Notes under the pieces: model-generated
The model's input: only the letters and a program-made list of their open reading frames with translations
Databases searched by the model: none
What the model was told of the DNA's origin: nothing
Part shown: positions 41,090-53,759 of the stretch, one piece after another
Numbering within the stretch: the first letter of the stretch is position 1
How the letters are laid out: every line of letters begins with the position of its first letter
Program-made: the position numbers and the translations under genes
Assembly: GCA_039111635.1 (NCBI GenBank)
Contig: JBCAQO010000014.1
Location: 248,001 to 312,000 of the forward strand
Length of the DNA stretch: 64,000 bases
Source of the DNA: Heterobasidion occidentale
Lineage: Eukaryota; Basidiomycota; Agaricomycetes; Russulales; Bondarzewiaceae
Direction of reading: 5' to 3'

Positions 41090-44000
41090 CTTAGACGTTG
41101 ATTCGGGTTTGGGTTATCTATTGGGGGTGTGCATATACGTGATGATTAGATGAGTCGCGAAACCTTCGGAAATGAATGATGGTACCTGGCGGCGGCGGTG
41201 GCGTTGCTCGAGTGGGATGCTTGGAACAACGGACGGGAAGAGGGACGTTGGTTCGAAGCTGCTAGACGTCGGGTTGCGCTTCGGCCGATTTGGGCTTGCT
41301 ATGCGTCAAAAGCATGCACAACCTGTCAATCGACCTCTCGAAGCAGATAGAAAGAAGCACAGCTACCTCAAGATTAGATCCAAGAGCACGAGGGAGTGTG
41401 TCCGTGATATTACTACAGGTGTTCGACTTGAGTGAGGAGGACAATGAATGATACCACCACGAAAGTGTAGCATATATGCATCCCACCAGAGGTAGAATAT
41501 GCATATATGCCACAAGAACACCAAAAAAGGGGGATCCAAAGTAAGTACAAAGCCAAAAGCCAAAATTGAAAGGACCACCGCTGACCTCGGAGCAGGGGCG
41601 TTGTAGAGAAGTGGGCCCGATCGATGGCGCGTGTAATGCGTTCCTTCCGAGCCGAGGCGTCGGCTGTCGAAAAAGGCGCATACACGGGAATGTGAGCATT
41701 CTGATATGCGATATATGAAGTGAAATAGATGGACACTCACGATAAATGCTTTAAATGGAAAAAATCCAGAAGGCAGAGGGAAGGTGTTAATATACGGAAA
41801 GTAACAAAGACGGAGGAAGGGCATACGCAGACGAGAGGCTGACTATCTTCTGCAGAATTGGAAGGACGTTCAATGTACGCGAAGACTTGAGAGGGATATC
41901 ACGAGGGCTCTAAAGTGGTTGGATAGCATCAAAGGTCATTCAGGATATGTAGACGAGGAACGTTACCTGATGGAATTATTGATGCAATGCTGACCGCGAC
42001 GTGTCACGATAGCGCGAAGATTGAGGTATTGAACGACGAAGGGTGGCACCAGTGAATGAGGCAGATGGAGAAAGAGAGAACGAGGATGTCCTGGAGGGTG
42101 AGATGGGTCTTGATGGATCGTCTTGTGCGCTTTTATACACGAACGGAGGGGTCGCCCGTCACATGGGGAGGTCGGAAACTGAACAGGCGAGAGACAAAAC
42201 CGGGCGACATACTAGACTCCATCCTGCCGCCCCTCACGTACTTGAGCAGCTATAGACCGTGCAAGGCAAGTGTGAAACAGCTGCAAGGCGCCACGGGAAA
42301 AGGCGAAGGCGGTGTGAAGTTGCTGTCGGCATGATGTCGTCAGCAGAACCCATATCAGATCCAGCGCTGTCGCCGTCCCGTTCCGTCGTCCCGCTTAGTG
42401 TGGATGCCCCCCTGCACACGCCTCATTGGGGACTCCACAGGTGGTGGAAGCGCGCTAGCACACACAACTCGACACTGGCGGAGCGAGGACAGACAGTCTT
42501 CCATTCTTCCCAGTACTATGGGAGGCCTACACAATGCCCAGACTGCACAGCTGAGCGCTAGTCCGATTGAGATGATCGTGTGCTCAGCTTCCTGCATGCT
42601 TGCAGATCCAAGTATCAGGGGACGGAGGAGCACAAGAGGCCGTGAAGATGAACGTGGGGAAGTAGATGTTTCGGAAAGGCAACAATCAGTTTCAAACCCT
42701 TATCAGCAACAATGCTCGATCGTTGAGCCGCGTTTCAATCACGTCCATTGGCCATTCATAGCATGCACGCCATCTTCTCTAAGAACAATTGGCGGAGACT
42801 TCGTGAACTTCTGGATACCATGGGACCTTTCGTCTCAGACGCCGGGGACAACCTGGAAAGCAGGCGAACAATCAAGGGCACATGGATGTGCCTTGATGCT
42901 CGCAGAGGTCCTTGTGGCTACCTTTTGGGGCGAGCTCCAGATCCATGCGGTGAATGAATCGATGATGTGCGATGGATCAGTCTCTTGCTGTCGTCTGTTG
43001 GAAAGCAGTGCTCGAGAGTGAGAACGTCAAGCGTGTTTGCGGACGACCACGGTCGCTGAGCTTGAACTTGGGGAGCTCCGCGGGTGCCACTTCTATTTTG
43101 GGGAGCGAGCCGATCTGGGAGACTGAGGCTCAGGTGAAGAGCTTCAGGATCCTCCGCTGTCGACCGTAAATCGACCACTGATCGTGAGCTAACAGCAGAA
43201 AGAGCTGAGCCTCGGCAGCATTGTTATCATGGAAGATCAATGCGATGCAGAACCGACCGAAACAGCAAGCATCAGTGTAAGATCTGCTAGCTGCCATGGC
43301 GAGACAAGCATGAGCACAGCTCACCACGCACGAGGCTACCAGTCGGCAAGCCTCGGTCGGCGACGTGAATTCTCCTGTGTCTTTATGCCCGTCATTGAGT
43401 ACTCGATCCTCTCGGTTTTCGGCCGTCGCAGACAGAAACTCTCCTGAGTCAGAATAGAAGCACTGCCATTATGCCCCCGGATTAACAAAATGTCCATAGG
43501 TCTGATCTGGCGTCCAAAGCGGGAAAATGGCATACCAATCGAGAGAAGCCATCGACAGCTCCTCTTGTGGTCGAGCATTTTGGACGTCTAGAGAGTGATG
43601 GACCGAAGTGTGTCCATCCCACGTCTTCGCTTCTCTTTGCATAGAGGGTAGAGCCGCGGTCGAGGAACAACTTCACTTGGGACCTGCGGAGATAGTGTGC
43701 GACCTTTCTTATAGATGTCACGGATAGTTTGCATTATCTCCAAAGCGCCGAGAGACATGAACATACCAGGAACATAGATGTGGAGACCTGGATATCGATA
43801 GGATACCCTGAGCAACCCTGATGCGGCTATTGCTCTAACAAACTTTGAATTCTGTCATTGCTTAGACGCGACACCCGAAGGAAAGGACACACCTGCCATT
43901 TTCAGTTGGCGCTCAAAGCAGAGGCGAGCAATTGCGGATTGATATTGCTCTTCATTTCTGTACGGCCATGTCTGGTCCCCGGGCTGACATGCGGTGCGAC

Positions 44001-47000
44001 TCGTGCCAAGAGATGGAGTCGCCGGTACGCCGTCGTCAATGCAGAAGTCAAGGCGTTCGCGTTTAGCTGAGGGAAGTCAGCGCCACTCACCCGAGAGAAG
44101 AAAAAAGGTGCAATAACGGTAAAACGACATATAACACCACTAGTCTACCATAGTTGACTGTTCCTTCTAGCGAGTCCTTTGCAATCGGGTGGTGTCACCG
44201 ACCATGCCATATGCGCTCATCGAGGACAGCTCGGAAGAGGATCCGAGAATCCTGATCAGGATAGGGCAGCGGTTTCTGTCAGATTATGAATGTATGCTAA
44301 TGATTGGATTTACAGAAACCTGGACCCACGCATACACATGGCTAGCCCTCGTGATATATCAAGTTAGCTCGTGGTTGGCGATGCGCGCCCTCAGGCGTAC
44401 GGTCAAAGGGCTCTTCATGGCAATTTGAAGAGAGACATGCTTGTCTGGACGCTCCGAACGCTCTGAATCAGAAAGAGATAGAACTAGAAGCAGTGGATGA
44501 TTGTTACAAACCCGTTAAGAACAGTCATGCATGTGGATGCTGTCACTGATTGAGAGAGCCCTTGAACAAGTAAGGTTGTACCTCTCGTCCTGAGAGTTGT
44601 ATAACAAATCCAAACGACGAGGACGGAGGAGTAGCACAAATAGTTACATCCAAAGGTACTAGCTCAGGGCCTGGGGCGTCTGGGGCTGCCATAGATGGAG
44701 TAAACAAGGTCAGCTTGTTGACATCGTGGGCGTTATCGCTTGAGAAATTGAAGCTCTGGATCAAAATGACACCCATCGTACACGAAACGCTGGAAGGTAT
44801 CGCTTAGTGTATGCGTCTTTTGCGATAATTGGGTTTGTGGCGATCGCGCCGTCAAGGCTAGACCTCATCAGTGCGAGAATAGGCACGCTTGATGATGAAA
44901 CGGAGCATATGATCCCGAACCACCGAACGCGCGCAGTCACCTCGACTCGTCAAGTCGGAGAGAGAGTCATAGCGAGTTACTTGTCGTTCGGCCGGACGCC
45001 CACACGAGGTCGGCGTGGTTTGATTCGCGGTAAGTTGACGTATTGGGATAATCATTGGATCCATTTTGGGACTGTCAGCGTCAGTGAGCTTAGGCCCATG
45101 ACGATCCCAAGAACGAACGCTCAATGTGCAACTCTGATCTGAACAAGGTGAAATCGGACGGACAGCATTTGTAACCTGCGCGCGCGTCCAGAGAAAGAGT
45201 GTTCGCAAGCTATCACGTGAACAGATGCAACCACAGTCATGATTTACTTACTTACCTTGAGGATACTTCAAAGTCTTTGCGTTGGATTAACGAAACAATA
45301 GCCATGCTGAGCCTGAGACTGGGAAGTACGCTCATCGTGACGAATAAAAGAAGTGGCAATAGCGGGGTCATCTGTCTATATTCGTAACAAGACGGAGATT
45401 GGAATGCACCTTTGAACAGCACTTCGCCCACGTCTTTGCAACCGATGTATACCACGTCTTCCGAAAGACATTTTTGTCATGTCCAGCTCGCCCAGCACCG
45501 TGAAGGTGGTTCTGTTCGATAGTGAATTCGATGCGGGGGGTGTTCCGAGCCAAGCGTTATTTGTATTGTTTTCAATTATGTTCCTGGGGTAGAATGGCGA
45601 CTGAAAGAGAAGTTGCGCGTGTGCAATACGAAGAGTGTAGCGAGTGCCACGACACTCATGATCAAGTCACCTGCGACTTCTATCTGGTTGCGAGGCGTAC
45701 GATTCTAACGCGAAAATGGTACGCTTCTTCAACGAGATGCTTCGCCAGTTCGAAGCTGGACTCGTCCAATCGTCTCGGATCGATGTGGGACCTAAGTATA
45801 GATAGGGGTCAGAACAAGACACGATTGTGATGTGGAGTTACGCAGCATATACGGATCGCACTTCGAGGACTAGTGAAGGAGAGTGAAGGAGTTCACATCA
45901 ATACCGCTGTTGATCGCGTAGGATGATGGCTCAAAAAAAGAGAAAATCTTTTTCAAATGCTGTAAACTTCGTGAGAGCAGATGGCCTCAAGCAGCACAGT
46001 ATCAATAGAACAACAATCTGTGATGTTCTTACAGTGATTGTTGGAGCACCGGAGAACCTTCTGTGATACAGGGCGGACATGCAGGGCGAGCATGCCGAGA
46101 CATCACAATACTGAAGAGCTGATGGAAGATTGCGAGCGTGATCATCAACAATTGCGACGAAGCCCGCGTGTATAGCATCACACCCACGAAGTAACGAAAG
46201 CGAGATGGAGAGCGGAGTGAGAACAACAACCAATCAAAAAGAGTAACTCCGCAGGCGCACTGTAGTTCTTGCATCTACGGAGTCAGGAAACATTTTGTTC
46301 TCCAGGCCAGACAGATACAAAGCACGTACTTGTCGCCGATCGTTCGATGCAGAACAACACTGCAACGCAATTGCGAATGCTAAACAATGACAGATGAGAC
46401 AAAGGGGGTTTCGACCACGAGAGCTCATAAATCAAATGATGAAAGTCGATCTGCAATATGACATTATGGGTCGGTCTGTGATGACGTGGACCCAGACAAG
46501 GGTGCTAAATGCAGACTCGAAGAGCGATGAAAAGACTAACATCGTAGAATTCGAATACTTGTCTTTGACAGCGTTCAATTTCTGACTCGCATTGGCAAAG
46601 TGTAGGCCTGAGAGGTTAGAGAAGGTTGAGGTATATTCAAAAAAGAGGATACTCACATTCGTTTCCCCCAACTGGCGATCAACAGTCAACGTGGACGAGA
46701 GACATTCAATGATCATGGCGATCCTGTTATTTGTGTAGACAAACTATCGTCGGATGTCGGTGATTCATCAAAACGAGGATCCTACGTTCGGTAATCCTGC
46801 CGAGTCAGGATTGAAAAAGTCGCCCGACAACATGCAACAGTACTAGACGCCTGCTATAGCTTTCTCACGATCGCCGCCTCGCACTATGCGCTGAATGACT
46901 GAGTCCGAAGCGCTGACTATACTACTTGCCACTCGTAGACCACTCGGGAGGCTTTGTGCCAATTTCAGCAACAAAGCTACCAAGGACAACGTTTACAATG

Positions 47001-47202
47001 CTACTAAGGACAACACTTACCTCCCGAGGACACTGTTTTGTACATCATAACCAAGCAACCATAAACAACGCCTTGAATATCCCATTGCATTGCCAATGCG
47101 GCCGCGATGGAATCTCTAGCCGCTTTGGCTGTTGGTTTTTGAATAAATTACAAGAACGACGCACTCCCTACATCCTGTCTCCACCCACACACCTCCATCG
47201 TC
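41090..47202. other. Gene-poor 6-kb region
   Basis: No gene can be supported. Open frames are under about 210 codons, mostly overlapping and without family resemblance. Possible remnants on the minus strand include 44543-44776 (LIQSFNFSSDNAHDVNKL) and 46029-46716, where several GT-AG pairs could be joined and hydrophobic stretches appear (RSPSRFRYFVGVMLYT). These may be decayed genes or a poorly conserved one. No terminal repeats or transposase motifs were noticed. Confidence 0.35.
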
Positions 47203-48448
47203 ATGTCTGCCATTGAATTTGCATACCTCAGCTCGTGTCTGAAAGCCTTAGGCCAGCCTACTGAGGAGATGTTAGCTTACATCGAGCTCTACCACGAGAC
47301 AGCCCCCATCGATATTAAGGATACAGATAACTCCCGTGATCTTCAGGCCCATGTCACGGTTGCCTCTGAGCGCTTGGCACACCTCACTATCGAGCAAGTG
47401 AAGGCTGGGGCAGAGAGATTCAACACTGCAATGATGGTCGACCTCGGCATGAGGTGCGACATGATCTCAACCTCTTGTAGCGCCGCTTGTAACGATTTTC
47501 TTCTAGAAAATACAATGGTTGTCAAATTGAAAAGGATGACGACGCTGCTGTTACGCTCTGACAACTAGTTCTGGCGTTTGCAGTCAAGGAACTTCAAGTT
47601 AACCCAGAAGATAAGCTCAGAGCGATCCTGTGTCTTGTACATCACCGCCTCAACCGCTTTGCCAAGTCAGAAGACCTCCCAGATCTCGCGATGGCCGTGA
47701 AATGGGCGGATTGTGCAGCGAGGATGGGCCAGCCGACGCCCGTCATAATTCGAGCTGGTGAAACACTCGACCTTGCAATTATATCCATTATAGAGGGCCC
47801 TCATGGATTAGAAAACCCAGACGTGGCAAATATCTACAAGATTGCGCCAAAATGTGACGCGCTTGAAAAGTACCTCAAAAGGCGCAACCACGTCCTTCAA
47901 GAAGACCATAGCAATCAGGCACTCAAGGGAATGCGCGCACCGAACAAATACCAGTGTGCGAGGGTAGGGTGCGTGATCCATGCCTTATCTCCGAAGTCAC
48001 TATTCAGGTGCGGGGGGCCTTGTTCTCCGCAAGAAAAGCCACACTATTGCTCAAAAGAATGTCAAAAATTGGTGAGTCAGCATAACTTGCATACAAATTG
48101 TCTACAATCATGCGTCGATTCGGGATTTAGGACTGGAAAGTGCACAAAATGTGCTGCAAAGGAAGGAAAAAGGAGAGTCAGACTCCCACAACCTTCACCG
48201 TTGCCCTCCCTTCTGCTCCTGTCTTGAACGACAACGGAACTGGTATGGAATTTGATGGTGGATGGACTCAAAGTCCGGAGAAGAGGCGTGGCAAAAAGAC
48301 AAAGGGGTCCGGTTTTCGAGCAAAGCTACCCACCTTGAGTGGCCACATGGAGATTACGACGCATAGCGCTGATGCTGAGCTGATAAAATCGCTGCAGAAT
48401 GAGCTGCCGTCGCTCTTCATGGGTCGGAGGATCACTTTTCTGCCCTAA
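47203..48448 (+). CDS. MYND-type zinc-finger protein
   Basis: The start at 47203 is MSAIEFAYLSSCLKALG. The favoured exons are 47203-47488, 47569-48071 and 48131-48448. The N-terminal two thirds are helical and unnamed. The MYND finger lies at about 47955-48150 (YQCARVGCVIHA, FRCGGPCSPQEKPHYCSKEC, then DWKVHKMCC after the intron), with the full set of Cys/His ligands. A Lys-rich, probably nuclear, C-terminal tail follows (KRRGKKTKG). MYND fingers bind proline-containing peptides of other regulators, so a protein-protein role is likely. A degraded tandem paralogue lies at 49200-49871. The donor of intron 1 (GTAACG at 47489) is my choice among two possible sites. Confidence 0.75.
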
Positions 48449-49199
48449 AAGTGGAAAGCTGTTTCGTATTTTACTTATTCTATGGAAGAACGACGAGAGA
48501 GTGTATATGGGTATCAATGTAGCTCAGTGAGAATAGATTGTGTGTCATACGATTGTCGAGTCAAAATTTGACAAAGGGTTTCCGAGTGGTTGCAGAGTAA
48601 TTGCAGTGAGAGGGTCATCGAGGTGGGAATGAGCCTTGATAATCCTATGGCAGAGAACTTGAAATCACTGCCAACGAGTAGTCAAGTCTGTACTACCGGG
48701 CAAAAAAACTGCTGACCGCTTGAAGCTTCATGGAACCCCTTAGCGCGTAGTCTAGTAAAGTCAGCGATGCGTCGCGCATATCAGCTCGACTGGAGTGGAA
48801 GACATACGCGTCATCCCCTCTTCCGTACGGCTGTGTGAGATGGTGAGAGATCACTGTTGCAAAAGATCCAAGTGTGCTGCATTTTGATGGATTCGACGTG
48901 ATTATCACTGTAGGTAACTTGCGGCAAGAGATTTTTGGGGATTTGATTCATCATAAGGACACTGACAAAAAGAAAACAGAGAAGAGACGTACCACAGGAG
49001 TCACACCATTTCCGAAATTCCGTGGAGCCAAGCCACGGCACTAAAACAGTAGAAAACTTTGCGAGTATCCGTCGGTATCGATTAGAGCCTATATGTCGAT
49101 GACTTATGTCTAAGTGTTTTTCATAGATGGCAGCTTGCAAGCTCTAGACGGACATCCTGAATCTCCCTCACGATGGTCCCCGATCTAACGCAGTAGTTC
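48449..49199. other. Intergenic region between the MYND gene and its decayed paralogue
   Basis: Contains no recognised gene. The paralogue's missing first exon was looked for here and not found. Confidence 0.35.
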
Positions 49200-49871
49200 A
49201 GGGCCCGGCCGTTCTCTGTCTTGCATATAACTACCTTTCTAAGTTCAACAAGTCATATAACGGCTTGTACCTCACCAAAGCCGCACGTTGTGCGAATCGT
49301 GCCGCGATATTGAAAGAATCGGGAGGCGTTCTGTATCACACTGCGCGATTGCTCTCCGATACTGTCAAGATCCTCGCCACGGGAAAGCGCCGGCTGAATC
49401 ACGTCGCCAGTATTTGCAAGGTGGACTCGGAGTGCATCCCGCTCAAGCGCTATGTCGAACGACGCGTTTGCGCTATCGAAGAATACACACGCGCTCGGGC
49501 ACTCAAGGAGGCGCGCGCCGAACAATTACAAGTGTGCCAGGAATGGCTGTGGAATTTGTGCTACGTCTCAGCAGGCCCTATACAAGTGCAGCGGGCCTTG
49601 TGCTCCGGAGGTTGAGCCGCACTATTGCTCGAAGGAACGTCAGAAGCTGGTATGTCGTCGTTGATCGCTTTTTGCCGGACACTATCTTTGACGTACATGC
49701 AGGATAGGCTGGAAGGCACATAAACCGTACTGCAAAGGCAAGGAGGGTCCGACATCCACTACCGGGCCTTTGCCTGCTGCTTCAGTGTCAGCTAGTGATC
49801 CAAGTCTGACATCCGATAGCGAAAGCACTGGTTCATCGCAGAAGAGAAGAAAGCACGCAAATGTTGGATGA
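49200..49871 (+). pseudogene. Decayed MYND-finger paralogue, 5' truncated
   Basis: It parallels exons 2 and 3 of the gene at 47203-48448, beginning at VLCLAYNYLSKFNKSYN (about 49215) and running through RRVCAIEEYTRARALKEA. The frame shifts near 49505-49520. The MYND part then continues as YKCARNGCGICATSQQ and YKCSGPCAPEVEPHYCS. One ligand cysteine is replaced (SKERQKL against SKECQKL). After an intron it ends GWKAHKPYCKGKEG and a Ser-rich tail, stop 49869-49871. No first exon is visible. Truncation, frameshift and ligand loss together argue for a pseudogene. Confidence 0.68.
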
Positions 49872-50737
49872 CGATACCATCGCCCGATGGTCCCGGGGAG
49901 GTGGAGTTCAGTACTCACACCTTGGATGTAGGGGTGATGCGGCAACTCGAAATCATCGCTCGTCGTGCTCGAGAAGAAGGGTTTGAGAGTGTTATAGCGT
50001 TGTTTGATAACTTTAGAATGGTGAAAACTTCCGATTGATGTTCATTGACCCCAGTATATACCGCTATATATGACGTTATTGATAGAACGGATAGCACACA
50101 TTGAGACTGGCGAATAAAAAATGCAGACGTGCAGCCCAACGCGTCGTGGAGCGATGTACGCGCGTACAGCCATACCGGGGAGCTTTCATGCTTGGACGAA
50201 AATCTCCATTCAACGCTCTAGGGACGTGAGCTAACGACCAGACACGATGCACCGATCCATAATGTATTGGAAATGTAGGAATGGTGCAGACTGCTGTGTT
50301 AGGCTAGACGATCGCCGAAAAGTACAGGGCGGCCTTATAATTGGTAGAAAGATAACGACTACATCTCATAAAAGCATACAGTTTGAGTCTAGTCTCAAAT
50401 CTTGGCTATTTGACCTGCACAGGTTTCATTCAAGTCCCGGGGGCACAATTTGCACCGAGGTGCTTCGGATGAACGGTACTGCGTATCCTGTTTCCGACGA
50501 TCAGAAGCTGTCAGAACAAGTGAGTTCGCGCACATGCACTGCACAGCGACGCAGACACTACTATTTGATACACCAGATTTTGTGCGCAGGTTAGGTTTTC
50601 AATACGCCCGTCGTCAACATACGTGTATTCGATTGGGTGTTCTCTTCCAAAATTAGAATCCGAACCATCCAAATCCAACATCAACAGACTAATAAGCATA
50701 CCATGAGCGCTTCGCATATATCATAATCAAGGAGAGC
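49872..50737. other. Intergenic region without recognised gene
   Basis: Short open frames only. Confidence 0.4.
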
Positions 50738-52420
50738 TCATGGACTGACCGGATCATCGATGGCTGTAAACAACCCAAGCTCGCAGATCACGGCGTATTT
50801 GGGATTCCACCATCTCAGCGTCGTCGGTAGTTCGATCTCCGACACCAAGCACGGAAGATGCGTAGGGATCTCGTCCTTGTTCCAAATGCCTGAAGGTACA
50901 TGGCAGGAGTCACTGATCATGATTTCTTCTTCACCCCGTGAACGCCCTATTCGCAGAGGATCGAAGTCGTACACACAAACGATAGAGTCCGACATTGAAC
51001 GAGCGGAAGCGCGCAAACCTGACAGACTGATTGGCTCCTCTCCAATATAATCCGAGGATGTGGTGGGAACTGCGCGCGCGTTAAATGGACCCCAATCACA
51101 CCATGGTATTATACGACGCCGGTCGTAGCTCACTTCCGAACACCTAACAAGAAACGACGAATGGACAAATATGTCCAGTATCCTGGACGCAGGACCCTCT
51201 CCGTTGCCTGTATAGTCTCCGAAGAGGGAGATCGCGGCTAATCCACCGCTGGATGACTGCGGAACAAGATCTACCTGCAATGAAACATGTCCCAGATTGA
51301 AGTTGTCGGTGGAGTCAGGTAACAAGAAAGCAATGTCGAAATTCGATTCATGCAAAACTATCTCCGCAGTCGTTGACTTGACATCATAAACAAGGAGCGC
51401 TGGTGTAGTTCCCGACATGAAGCGATCCTCGAGCACACACAGAAGGCGGTCTGACAAGAATGCAAGGTCGAATATGGAGTCTTGCGTCAAATGAAGTCGC
51501 TAGATTGCATGTAAGAATTAGCTCGTGTGAAAATCGGACATATAGCCGACCGTTTTTAGTTTTGCAGCTTTCCAATCCCATACGATTATCGCCTGGGGGT
51601 GAACAGACAGCCCTTGTACGAGGATTGCAACGAGATCGCCTTGAATGTAGATTGTGACCTGGGGTAATCCTAGAGTTGATTCTTCTTCATATACTCCCGG
51701 CAGAGTGCAGCTAGATTCGGAAGCCCCTGACATGTGGCTACCGCCGGTCATCGAGAGTGGACGCACTTGACAAGATGAATGGCTCGAATCAGGACTAAAA
51801 AAGGACACGGTAACGGTGAATCATGGACTAACAGATCTTATTGAGATCAGGTACTGACCACGTATTCATAAACACTGTGATAAGCAAGTCTTGCAAAGGA
51901 TCAATTTGGAACCCAACCAGAGACGGAGAAATAGGTAAATGTACATCCCAGTCTCCATGTTCGATACCGAGAAGAGGCGAAGGAAGCTGAGTGAGATGTA
52001 CAACACTCGACGATTCATTCAAATAGGCAAGTACCCCATGGTGGAAGATGATGTCGTTGGACCACTCATGGAAGTCTACCCTGGGTAGAGACATGTGGAT
52101 CGTACATTCTAGATTCATCCAAGCTTGTTGATACTTTCGGAGAAGAGGGGGCCGGTCCAGTAAGGCGACGGAACTTGGAAAGAGGGCTTCATCGAGGCCG
52201 CTCAGACTAAGCTCAAACTTGTACTGAAGATCGGGTACCTCGGTGATGAGGATATGCCAATCGCGACACACCTAGTCCAGTATTCATGAACTTGTAGGCA
52301 GCCCGAGATGAAAACGAATTTGCATACTCTTTTACACTGGAGAAGGCTTCGGGCATCGAGAGAGTAAAAAATATTGACAAGGATCTCATTGGGTAGCCAT
52401 GGGGTTGTTCGTCTAGACAT
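50738..52420 (-). CDS. F-box protein, Agaricomycete type
   Basis: Likely substrate receptor of an SCF ubiquitin ligase. The start at 52420 (MSRRTTPWLP) leads straight into the F-box LPNEILVNIFYSLDARSLLQCKRV. It is completed after an intron by CRDWHILITEVPDLQYKFEL. The rest is a long, beta-rich, WD-like region typical of these fungal proteins (for example FLSDRLLCVLEDRF, LLVYDVKSTTAEIV). It ends with the recurrent family motif LRWWNPKYAVICELGLFTAID. Introns occur near 52265-52325, 51785-51845 and 51500-51550. The substrate is unknown. Confidence 0.75.
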
Positions 52421-52696
52421 CGTGGATAGCGGTCGAAAGTGAGACCCTTAGGAATTCAACAACAAGACTTGGTACAGAGACCGCCGCTGTAATGGTATGC
52501 GCCAAAATTGAGTGGCGTCTGTGGAGGACGAATAAATAATTGAACGTCGAGCTGTGCGCAGCCCTGCCGCAGTCCAAGTTTGGAACAGCAGGGCCCACGT
52601 GAACTCCACGCGAGCAGATACAAGCGCTCGTTGGGCCATTGAGACAACCCATACTACAGCCTCTTCCGCTTTCCATTCCTCTCACATCCTCTCACA
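52421..52696. promoter_or_regulatory. Divergent promoter of the F-box gene and CWC15
   Basis: A 276-bp intergenic region between two head-to-head genes. No individual site is assigned. Confidence 0.4.
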
Positions 52697-53676
52697 ATGT
52701 CAACAGCACACAGACCAACATGGGATCCCGCGCAGGCCAAAGATGTTAAGGGCGGCTCTCGCCAGTTCTCGGTTCGGGACATGGCTGCCCACACTAAACT
52801 AAAGTTTAGGTGCGTTCAATGTAAATGTGCTTGTCATCAGATTCATATGTTCTTCAACGATCAGGCAACCCGGCCAAACGTCTGTGGACGACGTGAAGAA
52901 GCGTGATCTCCGCGCTGAGTTGTTAGCTGCAGAAGCAGATGCGCGAGCGCGGAAGCGCAAGGCTGAAGGAAAGCCTCTGGAGGATATTGCACCTGTGGCG
53001 GCAATTGAAGACGAGGAGGCCAACAAGCGACGGAAACTGCTGCAACAGGCACTGGAGATGGACAAGGACGACGATAGCGACGATAATAGTGGGAGTGACA
53101 ATGGAGAGGCGAAGGAGAAGGAAAAAGAGCACGAAAGGTACGTCTCATTTGTGACAACGCTGGACAACGCGTAACTAATTTTTGTATCTTTCAATCAGCG
53201 AAGAAGAAGATTCGGATGAAGAAGACGACACTGCGGAGCTACTGCGTGAACTAGAAAAAATAAAAAGAGAGAGGGCAGAGGAGAAAGAACGGTTGGAGCG
53301 GGAGCAGAATGCGAGCGCAAATGCAGAGCGAGAGGCACAGATTGCGACCTCAAACCCACTACTCAACCTGGCTGCTGCACTCGGGCAGACGCCAGGTATC
53401 AACACAACAGCGCCAGGGACGTTCGCCGTCAAACGGAGATGGGACGACGGTATGCTCGAATTCTGACCTCTATCACAGGGTCTCGATATTGACGATGTGT
53501 GGCTCAGATCTCATTTTTAAGAATCAGGCGATGGACTCGAAAGACAAGGATAAATCTGGTTTTGTCAACGATCTCCTACGGACAGAGTTTCACAAGTACG
53601 TTTTTGTTTCCAACTTTGTCTACATGTGAAAACTCAACACACTCCCAGAAAATTCATGTCGAGATTCATCAAATAA
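52697..53676 (+). CDS. CWC15: Pre-mRNA splicing factor Cwc15
   Basis: Component of the Prp19-associated, activated spliceosome. The start at 52697 gives MSTAHRPTWDPAQAKD, the conserved family N-terminus. Five exons: 52697-52809, 52865-53137, 53199-53449, 53508-53595 and 53649-53676, all with clean GT-AG borders. Order: conserved N-terminus with QFSVRDMAAHTKLKFRQPGQ, a KKRDLRAELLAAE coiled coil, an acidic Asp/Glu stretch (EEEDSDEEDDTAELL), and the C-terminal block FAVKRRWDDDLIFKNQA. It ends HKKFMSRFIK, the usual Cwc15 terminus. About 250 residues, within family size; the reading frame is intact throughout. Confidence 0.95.
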
Positions 53677-53759
53677 TGTTTGTCGCACCCTGTACGCTTT
53701 TTCACAGTTCTTCATGTTTTATAATATATATCATATCCCTGTACCCACCGCCGTCCCAC

